A DNA stretch of 28,040 bases from JBCDGZ01 sp038750655. GTDB taxonomy: Bacteria; Bacteroidota; Bacteroidia; Chitinophagales; Saprospiraceae. This document shows, in pieces, positions 8,192 through 16,042 of this stretch (position 1 is the first letter of the stretch; every line of letters begins with the position of its first letter). The notes below the pieces were generated by a model, which saw only the letters and a program-made list of their open reading frames with translations, was not told the DNA's origin and did no database searches. Made by a program: the position numbers and the translations under genes. The stretch spans positions 1 through 28,040 of the forward strand of contig JBCDGZ010000109.1 of the NCBI GenBank assembly GCA_038750655.1, given 5' to 3'.

Positions 8192-9199
8192 ATGAAAACT
8201 AGTTTACAAGTGCTATTCATAGCATTGTTGGGTATCCTAAGTGTAGAAGCCTACAGTCTGGATTCATTGAATATCAGGTTGTTGAACCACGCCAAAAGTG
8301 CACCAGACAGTAGCAGCAGAACAGTAGAGGACCTGACTAAATATTTGGTTGAAGCAACCAACAATGAGTTTGAAATCGTGGAGGTCATCTTTTATTGGAT
8401 AGCCGAAAATATAGAATATGATATAGAGGGCTATAAAACGGGAAAATACGCTACAGATTATCAAGAAACATTTACCGGGAAAAGAGGAATTCACCGGACG
8501 TACTCTGCGCTATTCCAGCGAATGTGCCGATTGGCTAAATTAGAGTGCTTTGTAGTAGCTGGTTATGCAAGAGGATATGATGTTGAACCTAGAAAAGCGT
8601 TTACAGCCACCAATCACGTTTGGAACGTAGTCCGTGTTGAAGGACGCTACTATTATGTCGATACGGTTTGGGGAATTGGGGAAATAGAGCTGGCTGGCGA
8701 TGAGCTGGAGTATAATAAAGACATGCCCCTCAATCAGGTTTTAACCCGTGATAAAGTCTTTCTCTATTCCCATCTACCGGCAGACCCTCGTTGGCAGCTA
8801 CAAGACTTCGTCATACAAATGGATGATTTTATGAAACTTAGAGGCTTTGACGAGCCTTCTCCATCTGAAGTATACCATAACTTTCGCGACAGTATTGCTC
8901 ATTTCTCCAGCCTATCGAAAGATGAAAAAATGGACCTGTCTTATAAAAGTGCTGATCGGTTTTATCGAACCAACGATAATCTAAAAAAATGGGGCCATCA
9001 CCTTTATAACAGAGCGCACAAAAAATCTATTGGAAAAGTGGAAAGAGAGGATTTGGAAGCGTCCAATAGGCTATACAAAAAAGCTTTGGTAGTTTACGAG
9101 AAACTACGCGAATCTGATACCACAATTAGCGTTTGGATACAAAGAGCAAATGAAGGGATGGAGTACAATCAGTATTATCTAAGGCGAATGAAAAAATAG
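8192..9199 (+). CDS. Secreted transglutaminase-like fold protein, catalytic Cys replaced by His
   Basis: The 335-residue protein has an N-terminal signal peptide (about 1-20). Residues 60-162 match the transglutaminase-like/kyphoscoliosis-peptidase core: a helix VIFYWIAENIEYD, the nucleophile helix, VVAGYARGYD, then NHVWNVV and YYYVDTVWG. The second and third triad residues are present (His142, Asp157), but the nucleophile position in the motif normally reading G-x-C reads G-I-H, with His101. Cys112 lies one helix turn region later and is not an obvious substitute. This suggests a non-catalytic binding or structural protein, or an unusual chemistry. Residues 200-335 are charged and helical, with no recognised domain. 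Start ATG 8192 follows AAGGA closely. It is divergent from the lysyl oxidase gene and 80 nt upstream of the HEIVH lipoprotein gene. Confidence 0.8.
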   Translation: MKTSLQVLFIALLGILSVEAYSLDSLNIRLLNHAKSAPDSSSRTVEDLTKYLVEATNNEFEIVEVIFYWIAENIEYDIEGYKTGKYATDYQETFTGKRGIHRTYSALFQRMCRLAKLECFVVAGYARGYDVEPRKAFTATNHVWNVVRVEGRYYYVDTVWGIGEIELAGDELEYNKDMPLNQVLTRDKVFLYSHLPADPRWQLQDFVIQMDDFMKLRGFDEPSPSEVYHNFRDSIAHFSSLSKDEKMDLSYKSADRFYRTNDNLKKWGHHLYNRAHKKSIGKVEREDLEASNRLYKKALVVYEKLRESDTTISVWIQRANEGMEYNQYYLRRMKK

Positions 9200-9279
9200 T
9201 TGCATTAGAGAAATATTGAGTATTTTGAATTATGAAAAATATCATTAAAAAGCCGGACTGAAATCAAGGATTGTTATTA

Positions 9280-10062
9280 ATGCCAAATATGATCACATTG
9301 AAAAATATACTATTGTTCTCCCTCGTCACACTCCTGTATCAATCATGTACTTTACAAGCACAAACTGATCATCTATCGATCGCAGTTCCCACCGTTGAAC
9401 AGGAAGCTTCCTCGATATGGCGCACCATCAACGATGTCAATTTTTTGGAGGGACAGGGCTATCAAATCCATTTGCCCGAAGAGGATTTGATTAGCACTCT
9501 AATTGCTCAATCAAAAAATGGGCAATTCGGCAATAACGACTTTCCTGCTATCTATAATTTACTAGCATCCAAGGTTTATAATGCTAAAGATTATGAGAGG
9601 GCTTTGAAAAAGGTCAATGCGGAAAAAGACTTGATCAATCGACTGGTACAGCAACTGAAGGAGACGCAAAAGACCTGGGATTGGGAGTTTAAACTATTCG
9701 ACAATTACAAGGTCCTCTTCACCTTATACGGGACCGGTGGAAGTTATGATCCTGATTCGGGAACGGTAACGCTATTTACAACGACCGAGGGTCAATTTAT
9801 GAAATACAGCCATCCGGCCAATACCATTGTGCACGAAATTGTCCACATGGGTATCGAACACTCCATCGTCCAGAAATACCAACTCCCACATGGACTGAAA
9901 GAGCGAATTGTTGATACCATTGTCTCGATTTTATTCAAAGAATATTTGCCGGACTACAAGATTCAGAATATGGGAGATACCGCCATTGATCAACTCCTTC
10001 GTGATAAAGAGGATTTGAGTACGCTCGATTCTATCATCCAAGAGTATATGACTAGAAATTAA
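9280..10062 (+). CDS. Putative zinc-dependent lipoprotein with HEIVH motif
   Basis: ATG 9280 is preferred because AAGGA lies at 9266-9270, a good distance, giving 260 residues. A TTG reading at 9271 would abut the ribosome site. ATG 9289 is also possible. The N-terminus is a lipoprotein-type signal (hydrophobic FSLVTLLYQS before Cys23). Residues 185-189 are HEIVH, followed by MGIEHSIVQKY and LPHGLKERIVD. That gives the HExxH zinc motif and a candidate third ligand, Glu208 of KER, in gluzincin order. An upstream DPDSGTVTLFT strand pair fits an edge strand over the active site. I do not recognise the exact family. Peptidase activity is inferred from the motif only. It probably acts in the periplasm or on the outer membrane. 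Confidence 0.7.
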   Translation: MPNMITLKNILLFSLVTLLYQSCTLQAQTDHLSIAVPTVEQEASSIWRTINDVNFLEGQGYQIHLPEEDLISTLIAQSKNGQFGNNDFPAIYNLLASKVYNAKDYERALKKVNAEKDLINRLVQQLKETQKTWDWEFKLFDNYKVLFTLYGTGGSYDPDSGTVTLFTTTEGQFMKYSHPANTIVHEIVHMGIEHSIVQKYQLPHGLKERIVDTIVSILFKEYLPDYKIQNMGDTAIDQLLRDKEDLSTLDSIIQEYMTRN

Positions 10063-10075
10063 AGGTCGAAAAAGG

Positions 10076-10104
10076 AAGGAAAATCATTTTCCTTGCTATT
10101 TTTG
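10076..10104 (+). terminator. Hairpin followed by T-rich tract, overlapping a TAnnTTTG promoter box
   Basis: AAGGAAAA (10076-10083), a three-base loop TCA and TTTTCCTT (10087-10094) form a perfect 8-bp stem 13 nt after the stop of the HEIVH lipoprotein gene. The following GCTATTTTTG includes a T tract. That tract, 10097-10104, is also an exact Bacteroidota TAnnTTTG -7 box 20 nt upstream of miaE. The short segment may therefore end one transcript and start the next. No clear TTTG -33 element was seen. Confidence 0.4.
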
Positions 10105-10124
10105 ATTCTTCAAAGAATAAAATT

Positions 10125-10709
10125 ATGAAACTCAACCTCGATGTAGCGCGCCCTAGCAAGCCGGAATGGATTGCAGCAGTGATGGATAATTTTGATGATT
10201 TTTTACGGGATCACGCGGACTGTGAGCGCAAGGCTTCTGCAATGGCGATGAGCTTTGTGGCGAAGTATCCGGATCGGAAGGAGATCATTCCGGAGCTGAT
10301 TGAAACGGCCATTGAAGAGTTGGAGCATTTCCAACAGGTGTACGAGTTGATGGAAAAGCGCGGTATTGCGCTGACGCATTCGATTGGTGAAGACCCTTAT
10401 CTCAAGGCTTTACTCAAGCTGTGCCACAGTGGCCGGAAGGAGCGCTTTTTGGATCGGCTGCTGATTGCTTCGATTGTGGAGACTAGAGGAGCGGAGCGTT
10501 TTAGGTTAGTGTCGGAGGCGCAGACGGATGCTGATTTGCGTAGATTTTATAAAATCTTGTGGGCTTCGGAGGCGAAGCACGGGCATATTTTTGTAAAAAT
10601 GGCGCTCCACTACTTTGAGGAAAAGCCGGTCTACGATCGCCTCGGTTGGTGGGTAGAACGAGAGGCGGATATTATTGATGGCTTAGAAATCCGGGCGGCG
10701 CTGCACTAG
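10125..10709 (+). CDS. miaE: tRNA-(ms2io6A)-hydroxylase MiaE
   Basis: The 194-residue protein matches MiaE over its full length. MiaE is a ferritin-like diiron monooxygenase that hydroxylates the isopentenyl side chain of 2-methylthio-N6-isopentenyladenosine at tRNA position 37. The four-helix bundle supplies iron ligands: Glu34 in HADCERK, Glu65 and His68 in EELEHF, Glu119 or Glu124 in ETRGAERF, and Glu149 with His152 in EAKHGH. All are present. It is O2-dependent, consistent with an aerobic organism. The gene is monocistronic or begins a short unit, and it converges with the Spo0M-like gene with only 9 nt between stop codons. Confidence 0.92.
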   Translation: MKLNLDVARPSKPEWIAAVMDNFDDFLRDHADCERKASAMAMSFVAKYPDRKEIIPELIETAIEELEHFQQVYELMEKRGIALTHSIGEDPYLKALLKLCHSGRKERFLDRLLIASIVETRGAERFRLVSEAQTDADLRRFYKILWASEAKHGHIFVKMALHYFEEKPVYDRLGWWVEREADIIDGLEIRAALH

Positions 10710-10718
10710 CGCGGGAGC

Positions 10719-11183
10719 CTATTTCACCAAAATGGTTTTCTTATCGAACGGATTGAGGGCCGTACCCGCTACACGGGCCTCCGCCTCAACGCGGAATGCT
10801 GAGCGGACACCGCTCATCCACTTAGCGGCTTTGACTACACCGCCCAGCAGAATATTGCGGTCCTGCAATTGATCCATATCTGATTTCATCATTTCGAAGG
10901 GCAATTGGAATTCTACTTCTATGGCCTCCTCGGCCGGTATTTCAATATCTTGCTCTAGTTCGATTTTGCCCAGTTCGTACTCGTCGGTCAACTTATTGTC
11001 CTTACGTCCACGAGAATAGCGCTCTACCAAAAGTACCGTAATACCCGTCACCCGGTGTTCGTCCATCGAGGTTAGGCGAATGCGTCCTTCGATGAGGCCG
11101 TCGGCCGCGCGGACGCCTTCGGGGAGAATCAATTCCAGCTTGACTCCTTCGATTCCTAACCAGCGTTTTACTTTACCAAACAT
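10719..11183 (-). CDS. Spo0M-like arrestin-fold protein
   Basis: ATG 11183 (MFGKVKRWLGIEGVKLEL) gives 154 residues. A TTG eight codons upstream would extend the frame but adds nothing conserved. The KVKRWLGIEGVKLEL start, the early acidic GxIEGRIRLTS strand and the EVEFQLPFE strand match the Spo0M family, an arrestin-like beta sandwich first known from Bacillus sporulation control. It is soluble, with no signal peptide or helix. Sporulation is not relevant in Bacteroidota, so the role is unknown. It is downstream of the conserved gene ending at 11270 (86-nt gap, same strand). Confidence 0.6.
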   Translation of the reverse strand: MFGKVKRWLGIEGVKLELILPEGVRAADGLIEGRIRLTSMDEHRVTGITVLLVERYSRGRKDNKLTDEYELGKIELEQDIEIPAEEAIEVEFQLPFEMMKSDMDQLQDRNILLGGVVKAAKWMSGVRSAFRVEAEARVAGTALNPFDKKTILVK

Positions 11184-11269
11184 ATTGTAAAAGGTTGTTT
11201 GCTGCAATCAAAGCATTTTGCCCATTGTCGACCATTAAATTGGATCAACTTTAGGGATCAATAGATCAA

Positions 11270-11752
11270 TCAAACCATTCGGCGATGCCAGCTTTGGCCC
11301 AGCGGCAAGGTCCATTTTTGATCAAAATCGCCTTTATTGGTGACCAAATTATCAAAAACTAAGGTCTGATCGTTGATCTGCCCATTGCGATAAAGCTCCA
11401 CAAATTCCGCTCGCTTGGCCGTCTTCACCTCCTCACCATCCATATAGCTGAAGGTCATCCGATCAAAGAGATCCACCTTAAACTGAGCTTCCAAGGCTTT
11501 GATAAAGTGCACCGACTTGTCGATCGAACAACCACTTGCTCCCGCCATGCTCTCATCTACCATCAAGACGATAAACCGATGGTGAAAGACCTTAGCCGAA
11601 CCCCGAAGGGCCTGATTATGGCTCACCCATTGATCGACAAATTGATGAAGATATTGCTGCAATTCGGGCAGTTCGGCAGCCGTAAATTGGCGACTGCTTT
11701 GGTAAATCCAAACGCGGCTAGTTGCCGGAAGACTTTCGATATTGGTCAACAT
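11270..11752 (-). CDS. Conserved Bacteroidota protein of unknown function (often mislabelled ABC transporter ATPase)
   Basis: The 160-residue soluble protein opens MLTNIESLPATSRVWIYQSS and contains SGCSIDKSVHFIKALE (about 93-108), LVFDNLVTNKG and a C-terminal SWHRRM. This pattern is typical of a family found across Bacteroidota whose members are frequently annotated as ABC transporter ATPase. No Walker A or signature motif exists here, so that label is unsupported. The invariant Cys in GCSID could be functional. It lies 59 nt downstream of the HdrB-like gene in the same orientation and may be co-transcribed with it. Confidence 0.7.
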   Translation of the reverse strand: MLTNIESLPATSRVWIYQSSRQFTAAELPELQQYLHQFVDQWVSHNQALRGSAKVFHHRFIVLMVDESMAGASGCSIDKSVHFIKALEAQFKVDLFDRMTFSYMDGEEVKTAKRAEFVELYRNGQINDQTLVFDNLVTNKGDFDQKWTLPLGQSWHRRMV

Positions 11753-11811
11753 ATGCTTTTGTTTTCTACTACAATATACAATTATAGCCGCAAAGGTTTT
11801 GAGAAAATCGG

Positions 11812-12606
11812 CTAGAGCCCTTTGTTGTTCACAATCAGCTCCGCCAAATCATAGACCATAACGTGCTCTTGCTTGTCCCGGGCTTTGATGCCATCCTGCA
11901 TCATGGTAATGCAAAAGGGGCAATTGGCGGCAACGATGGTCGCTCCGGTATCCAGGGCTTCATCGGTCCGCTCCATATTAATGCGCTTATTACCGGGTTC
12001 ATCTTCCTTAAACATCTGAGCGCCCCCTGCCCCACAACAAAGACCAGTAGTACGGCTGCGCTCCATTTCGACCAGATCATTGTCCAAACTCTCCAGTAAT
12101 TGACGTGGCGCCTCATAAATACCATTCCCTCTACCAATGTAGCAGGAATCGTGATAGGTGATTTTCTGGCCTTCGAAGACGCCTCCCTGCTCCAGGGTCA
12201 GTTTGCCCTCATCCATGAGCTGCTGCAAAAGCTGAGTGTGGTGCAGCACTTCGTAATTACCGCCCAGTTCGGGGTATTCATTTTTGAGAATGTTGAAACA
12301 GTGCGGGCAGGTCGTGACGATCTTTTTGACATTGTACATATTGAGTACTTCGATGTTTTGCAAGGCCGTCATTTGGAAAATAAATTCATTGCCGGCTCGG
12401 CGGGCCGGATCACCAGTACAGCTCTCCTCTTTACCTAGAATGGCAAAATCCACCTCCACTTCGTTCAAAATCTTCGTAAATGCCAGAGTCACCTTCTGGG
12501 CTCGGGCATCAAAACTGCCGGCGCAGCCCACCCAGAATAAAATCTCGGGTGTTTTGCCTTCGGCAGCAACATCGGCCATAATAGGTATTTTCAGTTTTTT
12601 TGACAT
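11812..12606 (-). CDS. HdrB-like Fe-S protein with two CCG domains
   Basis: The 264-residue cytoplasmic protein carries two cysteine-rich CCG domains: Cys28, Cys63, Cys100 and Cys103 (WVGCAG, ESCTGDPARR, TTCPHC), then Cys155, Cys190, Cys191, Cys229 and Cys232 (HDSCYIGRGN, GLCCGAGG, ANCPFC). CCG domains bind non-cubane 4Fe-4S clusters in heterodisulfide reductase subunit B, GlpC and LutA-type proteins. Its partner is the membrane dicluster protein at 13947-15323, with which homologues are usually adjacent in Bacteroidota. Together they likely pass electrons between a soluble donor and the quinone pool. Here the gene starts only 2 nt after the stop of the DUF1028-T9SS gene that separates it from that partner. 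The physiological substrate is unknown. Confidence 0.85.
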   Translation of the reverse strand: MSKKLKIPIMADVAAEGKTPEILFWVGCAGSFDARAQKVTLAFTKILNEVEVDFAILGKEESCTGDPARRAGNEFIFQMTALQNIEVLNMYNVKKIVTTCPHCFNILKNEYPELGGNYEVLHHTQLLQQLMDEGKLTLEQGGVFEGQKITYHDSCYIGRGNGIYEAPRQLLESLDNDLVEMERSRTTGLCCGAGGAQMFKEDEPGNKRINMERTDEALDTGATIVAANCPFCITMMQDGIKARDKQEHVMVYDLAELIVNNKGL

Positions 12607-12608
12607 AT

Positions 12609-13637
12609 TTAGTTGGTTGGAATAAATACTATTTGTCCTTGTGCATGCCGCAGGCGGTCGGATGAAGTGATCTTAAAAAGATAGATACCCGGTCCGCTTT
12701 CAGGACGCATAAGGCTAACACGATTTTCGTCAATTTGTTGCTCATGGAGCAAGCGCCCGTTGAGATCAAACAACTGCACCACACCTCCCGAAACCGAAGC
12801 CGACCATTCGATCCAAACCTGCAAAGTAGCCGGATTGGGATACAGCTGATAAGGCAATTGCTCTATATCCTTGGTATTGGTCAGCAAATAGGTATTGTAA
12901 AGCGATTGTAAAGAGTCGATGGGATCACGGCCGTTGACCGTCTGCGGAACATTCAGATCAATCGCAAAATTATCTTCGGGGTCATTCACTCTAGCCACCC
13001 GCAAAAAAGCAGACTTCGAAGAAAGGCCCTCATCCAAACAGCGGCTGTCCGCCCCCGGAATATTGGCCCCCTGCATGGCCGCCATCAAGCGATCCGCTAA
13101 AGAGCCCCCAGCCCGCAGAAAGCGCTGTTCCATAGAATCCAGCACCTGTGGCCCGAGTAAGATATTGCCCTGAATGGCATAATCAGGTCCTGTACGGTGG
13201 TTTTTATAGTCTAAAGCAGCCGTTCCCGTGTAGCCCGCTACAGTGATTTCTCCATTGTCGTCGTAGGTGATGATCCCGTACTGCCGGCTCTGTGTACTAC
13301 CAAAAACACAGACATCATTGGCCAGGACAAAGTCCAGAATCTGCTGAGCGTCCTGCCCTTGCTTCATCTGTTGGATACCGTTTTGCAGATTGCTGTTGGG
13401 AATGCAGACCGTGGCTTGGGCGTTCATAGCTCCTTGACCGGGCACCAGGTCGCTGATGATGATGGCACCGCCGCAGCCGCCGCAATCGGTGCTGGTAAGG
13501 CAGGTTGCTCCGGCGCTGCCGACTTGCCCGCTGGCTGGATCGACGGCCACGATGGAGAAGGTCTCTTGGGCGGTGAGGGAAAAGTGGAAGACTATCAAAG
13601 AGAGTATTAGCGTTACTCGCATCAGTTTAATCAGCAT
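12609..13637 (-). CDS. DUF1028 (Ntn-hydrolase-like) secreted protein with T9SS sorting domain
   Basis: ATG 13637 (MLIKLMRVTLILSLIVFHFS) gives a signal peptide with cleavage after LTAQ and 342 residues. The same frame stays open to 13841, but that extension would bury the signal peptide, so it is excluded. Residues 26-245 match DUF1028: TFSIVAVDPASGQVGSAGAT at the start, then GQGAMNAQA, RQYGIITYD, QGNILLGPQVLD and a LADRLMAAMQ helix. DUF1028 resembles Ntn hydrolases, and its substrate is unknown. Additional cysteines (TSTDCGGCGG) decorate the domain. Residues 260-342 are a T9SS sorting domain (LYPNPATLQVWIEW, GIYLFKI). Its position between two cytoplasmic/inner-membrane Fe-S subunits is odd for a secreted protein. 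Confidence 0.85.
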   Translation of the reverse strand: MLIKLMRVTLILSLIVFHFSLTAQETFSIVAVDPASGQVGSAGATCLTSTDCGGCGGAIIISDLVPGQGAMNAQATVCIPNSNLQNGIQQMKQGQDAQQILDFVLANDVCVFGSTQSRQYGIITYDDNGEITVAGYTGTAALDYKNHRTGPDYAIQGNILLGPQVLDSMEQRFLRAGGSLADRLMAAMQGANIPGADSRCLDEGLSSKSAFLRVARVNDPEDNFAIDLNVPQTVNGRDPIDSLQSLYNTYLLTNTKDIEQLPYQLYPNPATLQVWIEWSASVSGGVVQLFDLNGRLLHEQQIDENRVSLMRPESGPGIYLFKITSSDRLRHAQGQIVFIPTN

Positions 13638-13946
13638 TGTTTTGATTGTGGGTAAAGAAGAGAGATCATTTGATTGAAGGGCAGAGTTAGGGGCTTTGTG
13701 GGTGGGCCCTCCCACATCCACCTCCGCCGGCTCTCCTCTTAATCTACAGACACAGCTTGTCCATCCATTCTGCGCAACTTGAGCCGCAAAAGTGCCAGTG
13801 TCATCATCCATTGGTACCTGTAGACGACGAACAGTTAACACATAGACGTAGAAATACCCAAAATTCCATAATTATATTTTTATTTATAATAAGTTATTCT
13901 CACAAGTAATTGATAATCAGCAATAAAAATTTCAAAAAAGTTTTCC
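13638..13946. other. 309-nt gap: in-frame GC-rich leader with quasi-palindrome, then AT-rich stretch
   Basis: From 13638 to 13841 the minus-strand frame of the DUF1028 gene remains open for 68 codons, but the peptide has no recognisable domain. It includes GTGGGTGGGCCCTCCCAC (13698-13715), an 18-base palindrome broken by one symmetric mismatch pair. From about 13855 to 13945 the sequence becomes strongly AT-rich, consistent with a promoter or transcript-end region, although no exact TAnnTTTG box was found. No RNA gene is recognised. Confidence 0.5.
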
Positions 13947-15323
13947 CTACTCTGCTTCCATCGCCTCTTTGGCCCACTGATCGCGCTCGGTAGTGACCTG
14001 CCAGACGGAGCCGCTGTTTTCAATACTATTGAACATCGGCATCCAATCGGCGGGACCAGCGGATTGGGTAAGGATTTCGTAGCGGCGCATCCGGAGGATG
14101 GGGTCGAGCGGGTTAATTAACACCGGGCAGGCCTCTACGCAGGCGTTGCAGGTCGTGCAGGCGTGCAGCTCCTCTTGAGTGATATAGTCAAAGAGGGTTT
14201 TGCCGTCGTCATAGTTGACCGGGGTCAGCTGTTGGGCCTCGGCTCGCAGTTCTTCCTTGACGAATTTTAAGCTACCAGCATCCAGATTGCGGCCCACTTC
14301 TTCCGCCCGATCGCGGATGTCCATCAGAACTTTACGAGGAGAGAGCTTCTTACCTGTCAGATTAGCGGGGCAAACGGAAGTACAGCGACCACATTCCGTA
14401 CAGGTGTAGGCATCCATGATATTTTTCCAGCTCAAATTGAAGACATCATTAGCCCCAAACTCCGGGATTTCTTCGTCCATCGGCATTTCTTCTTCTCCCT
14501 CCGTCAATCCCATCATAGATTTCACCTCGTTCATAATATCTGGCATATTGGTCATTTGACCTTTCGGGTCCAGTCGGGCGAAGTAGGTATTGGGGAAGGC
14601 CAGGAGGATATGGAGGTGCTTCGAATGCGGTAGATAATTGATAAACAATAATACCATGATAATGTGCAGCCACCAGCCGAAACGCTCGATGATGAACAGT
14701 ACTCCTTCACTAAAGCCCCCGAAGAGCAAAGGTCCCAGCCAGCTACTAACTGCCAAAAAGCCGGTATCTGGATAATGGGCCGGATCGAGTTGTTGCAGCA
14801 CTACATCGGCACCATTCATACTAAAGATACCGATCAGTAGGGCCAATTCTCCAAAAAGAATAAGGTTACCGTCCAGTTTGGGCCAGAGGGTCATTTCCGC
14901 TTTGTGAAAACGAGGGATACGCAGCAGATTACGTCGCGCTAAAAAGACGAAGGTAGCCACAAAAGCCAGTACGGAGAGCACTTCGATGAAACCGATGATA
15001 AAGGTGTAAATAACGCCCAAATAAGGCGCAAAAAAGCGGTGTATGCCAAAAAATCCATCTACAAATATCTCAATCAATTCTACTTGCGTCATCAAAAAGG
15101 CAACGTAGATGAAGAAATGGAAGATCGCAGGGATCCAACGCTTGAACATCTTTTTTTGACCAAAGGCTATTAGTGCTACGTTTCGCCAACGTTCTGATGC
15201 TCGATCCGTCAAATCTTCCTCTTTACCGAGCAAGATGTTGCGGCGGATTTTCATGAATTGTCGAAAAGCAAAACCCAGCGATCCAATAGTAAGAATAGCA
15301 AAAATAATCTGTTGAATACTCAT
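13947..15323 (-). CDS. Membrane-anchored 4Fe-4S dicluster electron-transfer protein (NarI/HdrC-like)
   Basis: The 458-residue protein has about six hydrophobic helices in residues 1-240, in the manner of the NarI-type cytochrome domain, with candidate haem-ligand histidines (for example His69, His220, His233). A cytoplasmic segment carries two ferredoxin-type clusters: Cys308, Cys311, Cys314, Cys318 (CTECGRCTSVCP) and Cys389, Cys392, Cys395, Cys399 (CTTCNACVEACP). This combination is the usual membrane partner of CCG-domain HdrB-like proteins and links a cytoplasmic redox reaction to the quinone pool. A ribosome site AAGGA lies about 10 nt before ATG 15323. It is the first gene of a leftward run that includes the DUF1028 gene and the HdrB-like gene. 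The redox donor is not identifiable from sequence. Confidence 0.85.
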   Translation of the reverse strand: MSIQQIIFAILTIGSLGFAFRQFMKIRRNILLGKEEDLTDRASERWRNVALIAFGQKKMFKRWIPAIFHFFIYVAFLMTQVELIEIFVDGFFGIHRFFAPYLGVIYTFIIGFIEVLSVLAFVATFVFLARRNLLRIPRFHKAEMTLWPKLDGNLILFGELALLIGIFSMNGADVVLQQLDPAHYPDTGFLAVSSWLGPLLFGGFSEGVLFIIERFGWWLHIIMVLLFINYLPHSKHLHILLAFPNTYFARLDPKGQMTNMPDIMNEVKSMMGLTEGEEEMPMDEEIPEFGANDVFNLSWKNIMDAYTCTECGRCTSVCPANLTGKKLSPRKVLMDIRDRAEEVGRNLDAGSLKFVKEELRAEAQQLTPVNYDDGKTLFDYITQEELHACTTCNACVEACPVLINPLDPILRMRRYEILTQSAGPADWMPMFNSIENSGSVWQVTTERDQWAKEAMEAE

Positions 15324-15403
15324 TGATTGTTTCCTTTAAGTAACTTGACGAAAACTTTAGCAAGCGATAGCCATTTTGGCCGGTTTCCATCTACTATATC
15401 GGC

Positions 15404-15433
15404 TAAAAATACGACCAAATCAATACACTCAAA
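15404..15433 (-). promoter_or_regulatory. Candidate Bacteroidota promoter for the Fe-S gene
   Basis: On the minus strand TTTG (15433-15430) is followed after 18 nt by TATTTTTA (15411-15404), which matches seven of eight bases of the TAnnTTTG -7 box. This sits about 80 nt upstream of ATG 15323 in the divergent region shared with the phosphoribosyltransferase gene. Spacing and both boxes fit the phylum consensus. Confidence 0.4.
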
Positions 15434-15508
15434 AAGATTGCCGATAAATTCTCATTTATTTTGCAATAATCCCCTAACTTGCCAATTGTCAACAATAATA
15501 CTGTATCT

Positions 15509-16003
15509 ATGCAATTATTGGATCAACGTCAAATCAAGCAAAAGATCGAACGCCTAGCCATCGAGATTCTGGAGCATAACCTTGGTGAACCAGAAATCAT
15601 CTTGGCGGGGATCAATAATAACGGCCTAGGCTTTGCCAAGCTCCTGTTGAAGCGATTGAAAAAACGGACCGACATCAAGCTGACCCTCACCCAAATTCGC
15701 CTCAAACCGGCCAATCCTATCGAACAAGAAGTGACCATCGGACTGTCAAATGATCAGCTAAAAGATAAGTCAGTGATCATCATTGACGATGTAGCCAATA
15801 CAGGCCGTACCATTTTTTATGCTACCAAACCTTTGATGAATGTCTTACCGAAAAAGGTAGAAGTAGCGGTGCTGGTCGACCGCAAACACAAGTCTTTCCC
15901 GATCAAGGTGGATTATTGGGGGCTATCGCTAGCCACCACATTGAAAGAGAATATTGACGTGAATATTTTAAACACAAAAGAGCAAACTGTGTTCCTGAAT
16001 TAA
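15509..16003 (+). CDS. PyrR-like phosphoribosyltransferase
   Basis: ATG 15509 gives 164 residues. An upstream TTG at 15479 would add ten unconserved residues. The PRPP-binding motif is clear at 89-101 (VIIIDDVANTGRT). The N-terminal helix followed by ILAGINNNGLGFAKLL is the PRTase I fold. The C-terminal VLVDRKHKSFPIKVDYWGL resembles the PyrR hood, where the equivalent motif is LVDRGHRELPI. PyrR proteins bind PRPP and UMP and may have uracil phosphoribosyltransferase activity, with some regulating pyr mRNA. No pyrimidine gene is adjacent, so the substrate and any RNA-binding role are unproven. It precedes the CNBD-AlbA_2 gene by 39 nt. Confidence 0.75.
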   Translation: MQLLDQRQIKQKIERLAIEILEHNLGEPEIILAGINNNGLGFAKLLLKRLKKRTDIKLTLTQIRLKPANPIEQEVTIGLSNDQLKDKSVIIIDDVANTGRTIFYATKPLMNVLPKKVEVAVLVDRKHKSFPIKVDYWGLSLATTLKENIDVNILNTKEQTVFLN

Positions 16004-16042
16004 CAGCATTTTACATAAAAATTACGCTTAAATTTCTAGCCT

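Noticed and set aside
11270..11752. ABC transporter ATPase label for the 160-residue protein
   Set aside because: No Walker A, Walker B or ABC signature motif is present. The label seems to be a propagated misannotation.
13638..13841. N-terminal extension of the DUF1028 gene to 13841
   Set aside because: It would place a good signal peptide 68 residues into the protein. ATG 13637 directly precedes that signal peptide.
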